A stretch of 64,000 bases of DNA from Acanthosepion lycidas (GCA_963932145.1 OZ010599.1:40862393-40926392), one strand, 5' to 3'; positions 1 through 11,974 are shown, numbered from the stretch's first letter. Translations and numbers: made by a program. Notes: a model not told the origin generated them from the sequence alone.

Positions 1-354
1 TGTCAGTTCAGAGTGTTACTTCTTTTATATCATACATCTTTATTTAATTTTAGTGTAACTCTTCTTTTTTTTTTTCTTCTTTTTTTTTTTACCAGTAACA
101 AGAGGAACTGCAAAACCCACAATGCATATTGCATCTCTGCACCTGGCATTTATTGATTCACTAACATGCAACTTTTTTCTTTTTTTTTTTTTTTTTTGTG
201 CAAGTAAACTGCTGGTGCCCTCTGGTTTCAGTTGTCCAATGCGCTCCACCTGCATTTTATCACGAATGATTCTTATTCTGATTTGGCTCATTGTTCTTTT
301 TACTCCTCTTTCTCCTGCTTTACATAAATGTGTGGGTAATGTTTAGTGATGGAG
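1..354. other. AT-rich non-coding with T tracts
   Basis: No gene is seen. The stretch holds two T-rich runs, near 63-90 and 176-197, in otherwise unremarkable AT-rich sequence. Short reading frames across it are mostly translations of those runs. Confidence 0.6.
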
Positions 355-560
355 ACTGGGTGGAGAAATTGGCAAGGCGGGTTCAAATTCCAGTTGGGTC
401 TGTTATGTTCACTTTCACACAAATATCCATCTCTTCTTTAATTTTCCCCCACCTCCAGTTATAATTAAATTGCAGGGCTGGCTGGGCTCACTTGCCTTGA
501 AGTGGCAACCAGCCTAGAAGAAGGGCAACTGGATAGGCTATAGGCTCCATAAGACTATTT
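355..560 (+). mobile_element. tRNA-derived SINE fragment
   Basis: A B-box-like ggttcaaattcc lies at 380-391. It is followed by a body (cttgcctt.. ggcaaccagcctag.. gaagggcaactgg) that matches, with divergence, the bodies at 10555-10800 (reverse), 18540-18640 and 25800-26085. The order tRNA-like head, then body, suggests plus orientation. The A box is not clearly preserved. Family assignment rests on similarity among copies inside this window. Confidence 0.5.
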
Positions 561-599
561 TACCCTAGGCACACCACTACTGCTATGTCTATAATACTT

Positions 600-690
600 G
601 TGGTGTGTCTCATCCATGGTGAGATTGTCCAACATTCACTGCTATATAGGAGGACTGATATTACATCACAGTTCTTTTTCTTTGTTTCTA
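600..690 (-). mobile_element. LINE-B C-terminal fragment
   Basis: Read on the minus strand, the stretch encodes SSECWTISPWM-like residues. The same segment precedes the WFYRRMLRIPW block in the fuller copy at 14327-14760 (GSECWTISSQMKKRLE). It is a short 5' and 3' truncated remnant with no open frame of its own. Confidence 0.45.
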
Positions 691-2029
691 ATTAAATGCA
701 GAATTTTGTTCTCCATAAACAAAAAATTAAATGTTGTATATGATGGCATCCAAGATTCCCCCTCATTTACATGTAATATTACCATTCTATGCAGTTGAAT
801 ACAAGTACTTGTCTATGTTGTCTAGGCAAAAAATTGCCTTATCTAAAACAGCTTCGATAGAGATGTTAGCCATTTTGGTGTGTGGCGGGATATTGGGGGT
901 GGTCTTATGTCGCCAAATACAATATATAAAGAAACTGTAGAAAATCATTTAGCAATAAAAATGTAAAGAAATGGTTCTCCATTGAACGTTGCTATAAATA
1001 AATAAATAAAAATGTCAATCTTTGAAATATGTGGGAAACTTGTTTTTAACACTGACAAATCACTTTAATGTATTCAAATGATTATGAAAAAAGGGCAAAA
1101 GATTTTTTTAAATAAACTTGTTTTCAAGGTTTTCAAAATTGTGAAAGTTCTTTTCAGCTTTTAAGTAGTTTTTGCTATGAAAAAAGAAAAAAATTAGAAT
1201 TAGCACCAGTAAGTATAGAGAGTTGAGTGAACAATGAGCCAATTAGTGTAGGAGGTGTTCATAAAAATTAGTAAAAATTTATTTACAAAATAATAAATCA
1301 GTGGTACAATAACAAAAGTTGAACAAAGAATAATAATTCTAAATTAGAATAAGCAATATCACTGATTAAACCAATAACCTCAGACTACTAATTTTATGCT
1401 TTTATCATCAAACTGAGACTTGTTTATTTGCCCTATGACCTATTGAAGCCCTTAAAGCTTAGTTAACTGCACAGCTAAATCAAATAATTTGTTTACACTA
1501 ATGTCATGGATTATGTATGGTTCAGTGATATAGCTAGCATTAGCCTCGTGGAAAACTATGATGTCATCAAGTTGTTGCAAGTAATAATCTATATTTGTGA
1601 TCTTCTATCAGGTTTTCACAATGAGAAATAAAAGTTGCACCCAATTAATACACAAAACTTAAATCACATAAGTTATAAAGGCAGATTCAGTTTTTATAAC
1701 ATTAACAAAAGAAAATACTATGTATATTCTGGAAAGAAATCTGATAATTTTTATTAAAATATTTTTGCAAGTAGTGATAAAAATTATATTTTTATTTAAT
1801 TAATTTCCATTAATTAACAGAAATTTTATAATTGTTTTTTCTTCTTTTTTTTATGGTTGTTTTGTTTTACAAATACAAAGAACAATATAATAAATTTAAA
1901 AAAATCAGTTTTCTTTTTCTAAATCTCATGCATTTATAAAAATTTATTAAATTGTTTTTTACTGGGGAATACCAGGTGTTGTAAGCTATGCAGAGGTGCT
2001 CATAGACTGACTGGTTGCAAGACCTACCT
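691..2029. other. AT-rich intergenic DNA, nothing recognised
   Basis: No coding, RNA-gene or repeat signature could be supported. A more GC-balanced patch at 830-910 has no recognisable content. The rest is AT-rich with short A and T runs. Confidence 0.5.
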
Positions 2030-2475
2030 AGATTTGTGTGGTGGTTTTTCTAAGCATAGCTTAAATGTGGCACAAAGCTGAATGTATAGGGGCACCTAGT
2101 AAGGATTGAACTGACTACTCAGTCGTAACTGGTCTAGCAAAACAAGCTTGCTAAACATTAAACCACATCAAAGTGTGTGTGTGTGATTAAACCATATATT
2201 TATTGAATATGGTGATTTTTCTAAGCATAGCTTAGATTTGGCACAAGGCAGAAAGTACAGAGCACCCAGCAAGAATTGAACTCACTACTCAGTTGTAATG
2301 CCTCTAGTGAGACACGCTTGCTAACCATTACACCCTGTTGAGGTTTTCCAAATGATTTTCTAAGTGTAGCTTCAATGTGGCATATGGCCGAAAGGGTGGA
2401 GCCCCCAGTGAGGTTTGAACTACTGTCATAATTCATCAAGCAAGATGTGCTTGCTAACCATTACACCACTTCAAT
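2030..2475 (-). mobile_element. Three same-orientation tRNA-derived SINE copies
   Basis: Three diverged copies (about 2044-2170, 2215-2340 and 2352-2474) share ttctaagcatagctt.., tggcacaaggc.. and gcttgctaaccattacacc. On the minus strand the third copy shows an A-box-like tggtgtaatggttag and a B-box-like gttcaaacctc. That order and spacing are typical of a tRNA-derived Pol III promoter. A (TG)n stretch at 2174-2184 separates copies 1 and 2. The close packing in one orientation suggests tandem duplication or repeated insertion at one site. Confidence 0.65.
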
Positions 2476-3625
2476 GTGGATACCTGGAGTTGTGCAAGTG
2501 TGATTAAACTGTTTTAGTTAAATAATTATTTGCTAGTGGATGTCTTTTTTTATTTTTTACAATTCCATGGTCAAGAGAGATGACCCTGTTGGAATGCATG
2601 CATGTTTTATTTAACAGCAGTTATTTTTTATGTCATTATATGAAGGATAATTGACTAATTTCATTTAATTACATATTGGTAATTACATTTTTATTTCAAT
2701 TAACAGAACAATTGTTGTAGTAATTTCATGTTTGTTTTTAATCTTTTTTTATGAAAATATTCAAAACTGGCAACTATTCTCTAACTCTATAGAATATATT
2801 TAAAAATGCTTTTGAGTTTACAGCTTGTAACTGCATTTTTGTAAATTGAAGACAATAGTTATTAGTTGAAGTACTTGTCTACATTGGGTAAAAGGGCAAG
2901 ATTTAGATGTAGCTGGTTATAATAGTAAAATGATTCTTTAGCTATCAGATAATAAATATTTTTTGAGTCAATCTTGTGAAACTTATTAAATTACTGCTAC
3001 AAATAAAGCCTAACTTATTAAATTCATTTTCATAAATTCTTATATGAAAGTGAAGGAAATGAAACATGTAGCTAACAAATCTCTATTTTACAATCTTTGT
3101 TGTCAATTTAAGATTAGTAATGCCTTTATTTCTATGTATTGGAGTAAATTTTCATCAGAATAAAATGGTGGCAAAACAGTATTGTAAAGCAAAATAGACT
3201 CCATTTGTTAACACTGAAAATTAAAACAAAATTTTTGGAAAAATTGTTCAGTGATATTGCTTTTAAAATTCATAAATATTTTTCTTGTCAAGATATTAAA
3301 AGAGAAATTAGTCTTACAAACAGTATCTGTTACCAATATATTTCTGTAGAATTAATTAGGTAGATCTACAGTAGTGTTATGAATTAATGATAATTGCAAT
3401 TAACGTCATAAATAAACTTTCAATAATTTTAATAAAATTTAAAACTGAAATCTATTTACATTTTTACAAAAATGGGTTTGTGTGTAAATTGATTTTTGTT
3501 GGTGTATCTTTTTATAGTAAAATATCTTATTTTAAATATTCTAAAGAAATGAACATATCTGATATATTTTAGTAACAGTTTACAGAATAAAATATAATAT
3601 CAGTTTGCTGACTTAGAAAAGCTAG
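2476..3625. other. AT-rich intergenic DNA, nothing recognised
   Basis: This is over 1 kb of strongly AT-rich sequence with no supported gene or repeat. The only longer reading frame (3387-3572, plus) has AT-driven composition and no coding signature. Confidence 0.5.
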
Positions 3626-3957
3626 TGTCTGTCTATATTTTTGAGATGACGTATTATGTACATTATTTACATTATCCGGACTATTGTTCTCATCTTTGTC
3701 GCCATATTTATCACAATGTTTCGGCTGTTGTACGCTTCGGCCTTCTCCAGGTGGTTGGAATTTCAAACTGAACCCTTTATTTCGCTCACTGGGGTAAACT
3801 GTTCTAGTTCCATGTGCCATGTTTGATGGATGTCAGTTATCTTCTGCTAATTTCCCTCTGAAAGTTCTCTGCTGCCTTAACTGGGTATTGAACTCACACT
3901 CTTTGGGTCCAGTCACTGGATCTAACCAATGCCTTTATCCACTGTACCATGTGTCCT
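3626..3957 (-). mobile_element. Full-length cephalopod-type tRNA SINE (SINE-C)
   Basis: Read on the minus strand, the element starts with a tRNA-like head: A-box-like tggtacagtggataaagg near 3930-3950 and B-box-like gagttcaataccc near 3875-3890. Next come a central block with ggaactagaacag, gtgagcgaaataaaggg and cacctggagaaggccgaagc, and a tail with ggcgacaaagatgag and atgtaaataatgtac. The same architecture appears at 62380-62690 on the plus strand. Partial copies are at 8.4, 12.0-12.4, 16.2, 16.5-16.8, 26.7 and 63.9 kb. Assignment to a cephalopod SINE family is from memory. Confidence 0.75.
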
Positions 3958-4830
3958 TAGAAAAGCTACATATTTTTTTTTTTTTTTTTTTTTTTTTTAA
4001 ATGATTGACTAAGACCTGTTGCAAAGTATTTGTTTGTTTTCAGGGGAGACAAATTCAAAGGTTCTTTAATATGCTCAAACCAACACTGGTTGATTTTTTT
4101 TTTTTTTTTTTTTTTTTTAACCTCATGATTTGTTTTCATCAACATCTGCAAATTTCTAATGTTATTTTAGTGGCTTTTTCCTGGAGTTTATAATTTTGAT
4201 GATTCTCTTTTCATGTTGAATTTTTTTTTTTTTTTTTTTTTACATTTCTGAAATCTTTATATGCAAGCAAGTTTAATTAATTTTTGAATGTATATGTGCA
4301 CAATAAAAGCAATAAGATTTGTTAGTGAAAAAAAAAGAAACTACTCTGAAGTCTTTCATATAGAATGTAATCTGTTTTCACAGATTTTTCCTTTTTATTT
4401 TTAATCTATAGTGTAATTTCTATTCTTTTTTTTTTTTTCTTTTTTTTTTATCTGAAACAATTTGGTTAATTTTATTTATAAAATTATATAAGCAATGAAC
4501 ACTTGTGCCCAGTGAATAAATAGCTATATAGCTTTATCTTAATTTTGCTTTCAATAATATATTTTTTATAAACCAGTTAATATATTAGCATTGTTTTGCA
4601 GTATGCTGCACCTACTATAACTTCTAAAGATTATATGGCTTAATGACAATATTTTTTTTTGTATACGTCTCTTTAGATGTTTACATGAAACTCAATTTTC
4701 TACTACAATTAATTCTTGTTGGTTAATTTATTTAAAACTAGTTTAAACAAAGGGGAATTTTGTAATAGACAAACATTAATGGACAGTCTATTTTTGTATT
4801 TGAGATTATTTTTCTTCTAAACTTTTTGTG

Positions 4831-4862
<32 letters not shown>

Positions 4863-5470
4863 TTTTTTCTATAGTGATCAATCCTGCCTTCTTGTTCTTC
4901 TCATTTTTACTTGTCAAAGAACACAACTAGTAAAGAGAAGGAAATAGAAAAACTTAATAAATGATGTATTTAGATAGATTTATGTAAAGTGTTGTCTTTG
5001 TAGAATATTTTCCATTAGATGAAATGATGCTGTAATAAAATCATATGAGAGCCATCTTTTATTGCAGACATCCATATTCACCTGCACATAACACAGAAAG
5101 TATTCCCTCTTCCAAACTATACACATTTTATTATCCCCTTATTCTGTATTGTGTGCAGGGAGGGGCAGCATAATCCTTTTACATCTAATTATTATTGTGA
5201 CATTTTGTTCTTAATGATACAATTAAATTTAGAAAATATATGTAGCATTTATTAACAGCCAGTATCTACACACTTATATATACATTTTTGTCTTTTTTTT
5301 ATGCACACAAATGTACTTTTTGGTTTCTGGTGTTTTTGTTGTTTTTCTCTCTCTATAATTTAAAATAATGGAATAAAAATATGCTAAGTTCTGCATTGTG
5401 TGAAGTGTTTAGATATATTCTTTTTAAGATACTCTTTTTGTTTAACACACACACACACACACACACACAA
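3958..5470. other. AT-rich DNA with repeated long T tracts
   Basis: Long T runs lie at about 3973-3998, 4094-4118, 4221-4241, 4428-4450 and 4831-4867. A (CA)n microsatellite spans about 5444-5469. No gene is seen; short frames here encode poly-K or poly-F from the T runs. Confidence 0.6.
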
Positions 5471-6098
5471 ATGTATATTTGGGCAGCAACTTTTCTTTCA
5501 AACATATATATAATGTCTCATTAAATAATTTAGACAAGTTTTGTCTACTTATTTTTAGTAGGATCCTCTCATAATTACAGACATATTTCTTAATAAAAGA
5601 AGAAAGAAAAGTACCATGTTAGTGCATATTCATTTTATCTACAATAGATAGTTTAAAATATCTAAGTTTTAACTAATAGTTTTTCTTCTCTTAAAAATAT
5701 TTAGACATTTCAATAACTTAGTTACCTCCCTTGACGTCTGCATTGGTGTCAACATAATAAAATTTTACAGTACATAACCTTAGTGTTTTTCACTTCACAT
5801 GTAAACATTTAATTTTCAGATGAACATAACAATTTTGTCTTAGAAAAATGGTGAACACTACTTTTTGTCTTAGAAAAAAACAAGACCCTGATGACGATAT
5901 TGTGTTAATGTCAAAAGTACTCGGAATAAAATAAATATGCATCAACATGGTAATTTTCTTTCTTCCTTTAATAAGGATACTAAGAAACTTGTCTATAATT
6001 ACAAGAGGATCCTATTAAAAATAAGACAAAACTTGTCTAAATTATTTAATGAGACATGTCTTAATGAAAACATGCTGCCAAAACACACACACAAATAC
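5471..6098. mobile_element. Foldback element with ~115-bp inverted ends
   Basis: The left arm (about 5471-5617) and right arm (about 5945-6098) are reverse complements. Both carry tttgg(g)cagca, then tgtctcattaaataattta, gacaagttttgtct, aggatcctct, taattacagaca and gaaagaaaa, with a spacer of about 330 bp. Arms of this length around a non-coding spacer suggest a non-autonomous DNA element or an inverted duplication of an older repeat. A (CA)n tract borders the left end and a shorter one lies in the right arm. No target duplication was identified. Confidence 0.55.
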
Positions 6099-6149
6099 AA
6101 TACCTCCCACATATAACTCTTATGGTCTTACCATTATGTGGGAGGTATT
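6099..6149. repeat. Perfect 15-bp inverted repeat
   Basis: Arms aatacctcccacata (6099-6113) and tatgtgggaggtatt (6135-6149) are perfect reverse complements around a 21-nt loop. This may be a tiny MITE or the end of the adjoining foldback element. Confidence 0.6.
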
Positions 6150-6276
6150 TCTGCCATACCCTGGATAAAGGGTTTTGAAGAGTTCTTGACTTAACCCACT
6201 TCCCAAAACTTTTATTTATTTATTTTTTTTTTTTAAAGAGGGTTTTTTGGTTGATTGAGAACTTTTCAACACCTCT

Positions 6277-6280
<4 letters not shown>

Positions 6281-6313
<33 letters not shown>
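6281..6313. repeat. (CA)n microsatellite
   Basis: An uninterrupted AC dinucleotide run of about 16 units. Confidence 0.9.
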
Positions 6314-6315
<2 letters not shown>

Positions 6316-7111
6316 ATCAGAAATATGTATCCTCTTGCTCATAAATAATGTTTTCCTTTCCAGTATTAAATAAGAGGTTCTGGGTGGTATGGTGTACTGC
6401 CTGCCTATCAATGCAATGTATCCTGCTCCTCTCACATCATTATTCACAGTCAATTGCAGCCAATCAGAGGAAAATTGGGTAATTCTGAATTAGTTTCACT
6501 ATAGATAATTTGCTACAGTCCTTGATGGTCAATCCTTTGTCTGAGCCAACAAATCAATGAGAGTAACAAGTTCCTGTACATCCCAAAATGAGTTCTCTCA
6601 GCAGTATCAGTACTCTGGTAAACACAGTGCAGGAAGTCCTGGCCTTGTAAAAGGTCAGGACTTCCTGTTCTATATTCTACAGGGCTTGGCTGTAACTTTG
6701 GATATTAATGAGCTGTGTTCATTGATTACTCTGAACTAAATTCAGCACAGGCTACCAGTTATCTACTTATATGATCACATTGAAATTTCTAATTTGCTTC
6801 TGTCTAGTATAAAGGAAGTTGAAAAAAAAAAAATGTTTTTTAATTTTTAAAAATGGTTGTCATTTTGTGATTAATCTATTACAGTTAAAAATAAATCTTC
6901 ATAATAGAAGTGACAAATAATATTTTCAAAATTGCAAGAAACTGAAAGAGGCAAATTTAGATAAATCAGAAGCAACTTTAAAAATTTCCTTAATGCTCTA
7001 AAAAAATAAATAAAAATATAAGTAAGCTTCTTTTTTTTTTTTTTTTTCTTTTTTAAATCTAACTTATTGATAGTAAAGATCACAGTTTCAATTTTTGTTT
7101 GTTTTTAATCA
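6314..7111. other. AT-rich intergenic DNA with one hairpin
   Basis: No gene is seen. A stem-loop lies at 6630-6667: arms caggaagtcctg and caggacttcctg, plus three more pairs, around an 8-nt loop. A T run lies at 7031-7047. Confidence 0.5.
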
Positions 7112-7640
7112 CCCCCCCCCCCCAGTAAGGCAATAAAACCACTAAGATGCAAGAGGGAGAGAATATGTGCAGCAGGAGGAATACTACTAAGAAGAGAGAA
7201 CAATAAAAGAACAAGAGTTAAGACACAAGATAACAATTGACATTGCATTTAAATTTTTGAAGATCAAAGTTGACTGAAAAACAAGATGGAAGAAGGTTCT
7301 ACAAGCAAGAAGTGAGAGAAGAAGTTAGTTATATCTAGCCATTTCAACTGTAAGATAATGAGACCTTTCCACCAATCTTGTAATATGCTTACATTCATAA
7401 AGTCTGTGCCATTAAGTTCATCAGAACAACTACCATAAGGCTCAAGGAAGCTATGTTACGGTGGTAGAAAAGTAACTGAAACTGAGATGCCAGGTTAGAA
7501 CTAGTAACACTGCAGATTTTTCTTTGTATTTTATCAAGAATCTCTAAATACATAGCAGTAGCACCAGACCAGATGTTGCAGCAATATTCAATGCATGAGC
7601 AAATGGTAGACTTATAAATATGTTAGTCATGAGTTATAGT
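7112..7640 (-). mobile_element. LINE-A (CR1/Jockey-like) 3' end, 5'-truncated
   Basis: Read on the minus strand, broken frames give NIWSGAT..YLEILDKIQ near 7535-7600, a hallmark of CR1/Jockey-type reverse transcriptase C-termini. Farther 3' come segments related to the LWNSLP block and a short 3' UTR ending ..ttactgggg followed by a C-run/A-rich tail near 7112. Frameshifts and stops make it a dead copy. Sister copies lie at 13.2, 18.1, 19.5, 23.5, 33.3, 33.7, 39.0, 57.0 and 61.6 kb. Confidence 0.7.
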
Positions 7641-7921
7641 TCACTATGTTGATTATAGTATAATTTATAACTATTTTTTTTACTCTTCCTTTTCTTAATA
7701 TATTGTCATGGACAATATGGTAACAATGAATTTAGAAATGTTGTGACCTCTAGTCTACTGTTTTCAATGTAATCTCTTTTGATTTTGCAATTATCGTTTG
7801 TAATTATTATCTCCACTAAAGTTGTTAATAAATATCTCTTAGATCAGATAAAAAATAAATCTCATTATATATTTAATGCTAGTTTGGCAAAACTTGCCAC
7901 TTATCAAATAAGTGGAACTGG

Positions 7922-7923
<2 letters not shown>

Positions 7924-7967
<44 letters not shown>
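7924..7967. repeat. (TA)n microsatellite
   Basis: About 22 uninterrupted AT units. Confidence 0.9.
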
Positions 7968-7970
<3 letters not shown>

Positions 7971-8414
7971 TTAGATACAAATGAGAAATTTTCATTTTGA
8001 TATTGTTTTGACTAGGAATTGCATAAGAGGGGGGGAAAAAACTTATAACACTGTAATTATCATCCAGCGATAGCTTATTGGTTGCAATGATAATTATATT
8101 TAGTGCTATTTTATGCCTGTGTTTGATTAAGCTGTTTTTATATGTAAAGAGGTAAAATTCATCAAAATTACTTGCAGTATTGAATTCATTACCAACAATT
8201 TCATTTGTATTTGAATAAGAGCTTGAAATAAAAAATTAAAAATTAAAAAAAAAATGATTGCAATATTTTGTTTCTTTAAAATTCTATACTGGAAGTTGAT
8301 TTCATACCAAAATTATGTCATATGGAAACTGTTAAAACATAAAATTTCTTCATCCAGTATTCTGTCTTGTTTAATGTTTCATTATCAATGTTGTCTTTGT
8401 TTGTTGTAATTTCT
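7968..8414. other. AT-rich intergenic DNA, nothing recognised
   Basis: A GGGGGG run at about 8030 and several A runs are the only notable items. Confidence 0.5.
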
Positions 8415-8580
8415 GAGGAGTTATCATTATTTATATTTGAACTATTATCCCCATCTTTGTTTTTATTATCACAATGTTTTGACCATTGTTCCCTCAAGCT
8501 TTTTTCAGGTGTCTGTCAATTCAAATAACCTTCAGGGAATTTTGAATTGAACCCTTTATTTAATCTGTAGGGATCGTATT
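8415..8580 (-). mobile_element. SINE-C fragment, tail and central block
   Basis: Reverse-strand similarity to the SINE-C tail (cccatctttg..ttattatcacaatgttttg) and central block (ttttttcaggtg.. gaaccctttatttaatctgtag). The tRNA-like head is missing. Diverged copy. Confidence 0.6.
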
Positions 8581-9369
8581 AAAGTTTTAATGATATTTAT
8601 TGTGATTATGATTGCGAGAGGGCAGCGCTATTGTTGCTTTGACTTGCATTTTGTTTTGTATACATCTCCTTATGAAAAATGTAAGAATTTATAAAATACA
8701 TTTCTGTTATAATGTCACTAAAAAAATTTAAAAAATGATGCTGATAAGCAAAAGGTTAAATTATTTAATTCAAAATAATTTTTTCCAATTGTTTGGAAAG
8801 TGAAACAAACTTGTATGATTGGAGGAAAATACCTTTCTTTTGTCATTTTCAAGGTTTTAATCAGACTGATTTAAATTCCAAATTTTAACTATTCTTTTAA
8901 TTACGTAAGAATTTAAATTTCTTTTCTATGTTTGTATGTTGTAATATTCTTTTGAAAGAAAAAATTAAGTTTTGAGTTAAATCTATACCTAAACAAACAT
9001 TTACAAAGAATGTAATTAGAATTTGAAATTGTTTATTTTCTTTTGTTTTGTTTTGTTGTGGAGATCATATCAGATTCTGGATACCTGATAGAAGATATGT
9101 GGGTAGTGTAACTGTTATTAGTATACTTATATTGGGAAGTGGAGTCAAGGAACCAACTTCCAAATATTAGTCTGCTTTTTGCACTAATACCCTTGAAAAA
9201 TGCATGAACACAGGTCTTCTTTTCCATACAGTGCTATGGGTTAAATAGCTATGTAGAATGAACTCTAGCTTTAGGTCTAGAAACAACCAGTCTGAATTTA
9301 AAAACTATAGCTAGGCAATGGAAACTATCTTTCCCAGGAAGTCATGGCAATTCACAGATAATAAAGGAA
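8581..9369. other. AT-rich intergenic DNA, nothing firmly recognised
   Basis: At 9225-9300 there is weak similarity to the SINE body at 10.6 kb (tatgggttaaatag.. accagtctgaatttaaa). Otherwise nothing is seen. Confidence 0.45.
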
Positions 9370-9430
9370 AATTCATGGAGAGCCATGATAGCCTACATCC
9401 TGAAGAGAGACATTTAAAAGAAAAATAATA
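9370..9430 (+). mobile_element. LINE-B extreme 3' fragment
   Basis: tggagagccatgatagc and ctacatcctgaag match the last codons of LINE-B copies at 14.7 kb and 37.1 kb, just before the terminal aaaggacatggcac. Very short remnant. Confidence 0.5.
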
Positions 9431-10554
9431 ATAATATCCACCCTGCCTTTCTTTAGCCATTCCCTCCTTCAGACTCTCATAGATTATGACATAAAAGACT
9501 GTTTTATGAAACAAAATAAGAAGTTTTGTTGCACACTAATACAGGAGCCACTTTTAACCTGTGAGGGTTTCCCATGTGATACAAAATGTTGTTTAGAAAA
9601 AAGGTATATTTATAAATTCTAATACCATAAAAGCATTGCTGTTTTTGAAGCTACACAAAGATACTGACTTTATAGAATATGAGATGAGAAAACTTGCAAA
9701 ATATGCAGATGCCTGCTTATAGGCTCTAACTCAAAGTAGCTTTGTTTAACCAAATATAACTGACATAAAACAAACAAAAAAAAAGCTTGCTTCAGTAGAA
9801 TATTTGTATTCTTATCTAGGGAGGATGCTTCTCTTAGTCTAGCCATTGCCTAGGATGCTTGCTTGATGGATTGTTGATAGGTGAAATAATTTCCTATCTT
9901 TTTACCATGGGTCATTAGCCCTTATTTTTTATTGTTAGTAATGTGCTTTGGGGGAGGAAGAACCACAGTAATGTATTCCCAACCATAGTTGCACTTCACT
10001 TCCTGTGTGAAATGACTCCAGTTTGTAATCTATCTACTTTACCTACCATACACATTGGCTCTCCTCTATCTTTCTGATTACTATATTCTCTGTTACTATA
10101 AATAAATGTTTAAGAAAGTTATGAACTCCTTACTGTTTCAGTATGTTGTTTTTTTTCCTCTTGTAGGAGTTATACATTTTATAAGCTTCAAAATCTAGTT
10201 TTGCCAGTTTCACAAAAGAAACAAAATAGAAAAGATATAAAACTCAAGTCATTTAATCTTTTAACTAATACATTGAGCATAAAAAGAGGTAAAAATAAGA
10301 CTGTAAACACATCTGGAAATAGGGAAGTGATATTCGGTTTAATTCTATCATACCAGGCAAATACTAAAACTTGTATGATAGATTAAAGTTTTTTCATTTT
10401 TATGTTCGAGACAAATTTCTAATGAAAAAATAAGCTCATTGCAACAGATCCAGATCCCTGGCCTTCTTACTCCTGTTGGAAGGAACCATCCCTTAATAAC
10501 CATGTCTTCAGAGAGTAGCCATACTCACTATGCTTGGACAATTGCAGGTTGATG
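9431..10554. other. AT-rich intergenic DNA, nothing recognised
   Basis: No gene-like signal was supported. The 61-codon frame at 10201 is A-rich and lacks any recognisable motif. Confidence 0.45.
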
Positions 10555-10802
10555 AGGCCATTTTGGCCTATAATTAAAGGTTTTAAATTCAGAGTTGTCC
10601 TTTTCTTAGACTGGTAGCCACCCAAGGCTATATGATCCAGTCTGTTGTGCTATTTACCCATAGCTGGGAGGGGAAGAGATGAATTCATACTTTTCCCAAG
10701 AGTATTTGTATGTAAGTGAATGTGACAAACTCTTCTGGAATTCAAACTTAACTCTCTGATTCCTCAGTCCAAGTTACTATCCATTACTCCACTGTGCCTC
10801 CT
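10555..10802 (-). mobile_element. tRNA-derived SINE, nearly full length
   Basis: On the minus strand the head is ggaggcacagtggagtaatgg (A-box region, near 10780-10802), then a B-box-like agtttgaattcc near 10737-10748. The body contains cacattcacttacatac, ggaaaagtatgaattcatc, agctatgggtaaatagc, gatcatatagcc and ggacaactctgaattt. Related copies are at 0.36, 18.5, 25.8 and 56.5 kb. Confidence 0.65.
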
Positions 10803-11123
10803 AATAAAAAATAAATGTTGGTTAATTACTACCAACCCACTTCAATATCAGTCAAGATCAATAATCCACAACTGTGCACTGCAGTTGAGAACTCCATAAT
10901 CTTTTCAATGGCTGTATAATGTTTCACCAGGGCTACATATGGTTTCTAAATTACATAGCAAGTATAAATCTGAATTTACATCTATGTCAGCTTTTTGCAT
11001 CACCATACAGTGTATGTATGTGTATATGCATATTATTTTATATGCATAAAGCTGTTTTTTTGTGGGGGGGGGGGTTGTGTGTTTCTTCAAGATGATTTTT
11101 TTTTTTCCAGTTATTAGTTCAAA
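10803..11123. other. AT-rich spacer
   Basis: Contains a G-run at 11064-11074 next to T runs. No gene or repeat is supported. Confidence 0.5.
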
Positions 11124-11125
11124 TA

Positions 11126-11207
11126 TTGGGATAGGCCAAAAAGTTTGTTCAGTTTTTGAGCAATTTTTCTACTTAATAAAAGTGAACAAACTTTTCAACC
11201 AACCCAA
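11126..11207. mobile_element. Mariner-type MITE, 82 bp
   Basis: Terminal inverted repeats begin ttgggataggccaaaaagt and end acttttcaaccaacccaa, with aagtttgttc and gaacaaactt matching internally. TA dinucleotides flank both sides (11124-11125 and 11208-11209), as expected for Tc1/mariner insertion. The end sequence resembles mariner ends of the ttgggttggccaaaaagtt type known from many animals. No transposase is encoded. Confidence 0.7.
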
Positions 11208-11974
11208 TACATTGGCTTCTATTTTTATTTTATTCATTTTAATCAGTTTTCTAAAAAAAAAAAAATCCTAACACAAACAAAAGTGAAGTTAAAGAACATT
11301 CCTAGACTATTGTCCATCATTGGTTTTAATATTAGGAATACCCTTTTATCTTTGTGGATAATATCAAGTTTTGACATTTTTGGTCATTCATACTTTGTCT
11401 CATTAGATTTTTTTTTTCTTATAACTATTGTTTAACCAAGAACTTTTCAATATAGGTGGTTACTGAATGGGGTTGTTTTATGAGCATAAGAATTGTAGAT
11501 TATGAGGATATGTAGGATAGATAATTGTTGACTCTAGACTTAGAGGTTGACATTTCAGTGACCCTGTCTTACTTCCTTACCAATGGAATGCAGGGAATGA
11601 GGATGCTTTGCCTCATGTGTACACAGATCAACAGGATTGCTGTAAAGGTCTGAATTTGTGGAACTAAGTTCATCCATGGAAATAAAAATAGTAGCAATCA
11701 GCTTGTGACATTGCAAAGGGATTGTATGGTTGAAAATAATTCATCACATATAAGGCCACATAAATACTTTTGAACTCTGTTGATGCTGGAAAGAGAGGAC
11801 TGGGCATCTCCAACCCAGATATGGCGGCAATGCTCCATTTTTGGTCTGAGCTAACCATTAAATTTAAGTGGCTTTTCATAATATTCTGAGCAAGTAAATC
11901 TAAAACACCGTAATGTGACATTTTTTATGCCTTCACAAAACAATAGACAATGGATACATTTCTCTTTTTATGTA
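11208..11974. other. AT-rich intergenic DNA, nothing recognised
   Basis: No supported gene or repeat. The 83-codon minus frame at 11670-11921 has mixed composition and no recognisable motif, and is left uncalled. Confidence 0.4.

Noticed and set aside
2030-2475. tRNA genes on the minus strand
   Set aside because: A- and B-box-like motifs are present, but cloverleaf pairing is not maintained and the copies continue into a SINE body.
3973-4241. Three T tracts spaced about 121-127 bp, considered a tandem repeat
   Set aside because: The sequences between the tracts do not align with each other, so the spacing looks coincidental.
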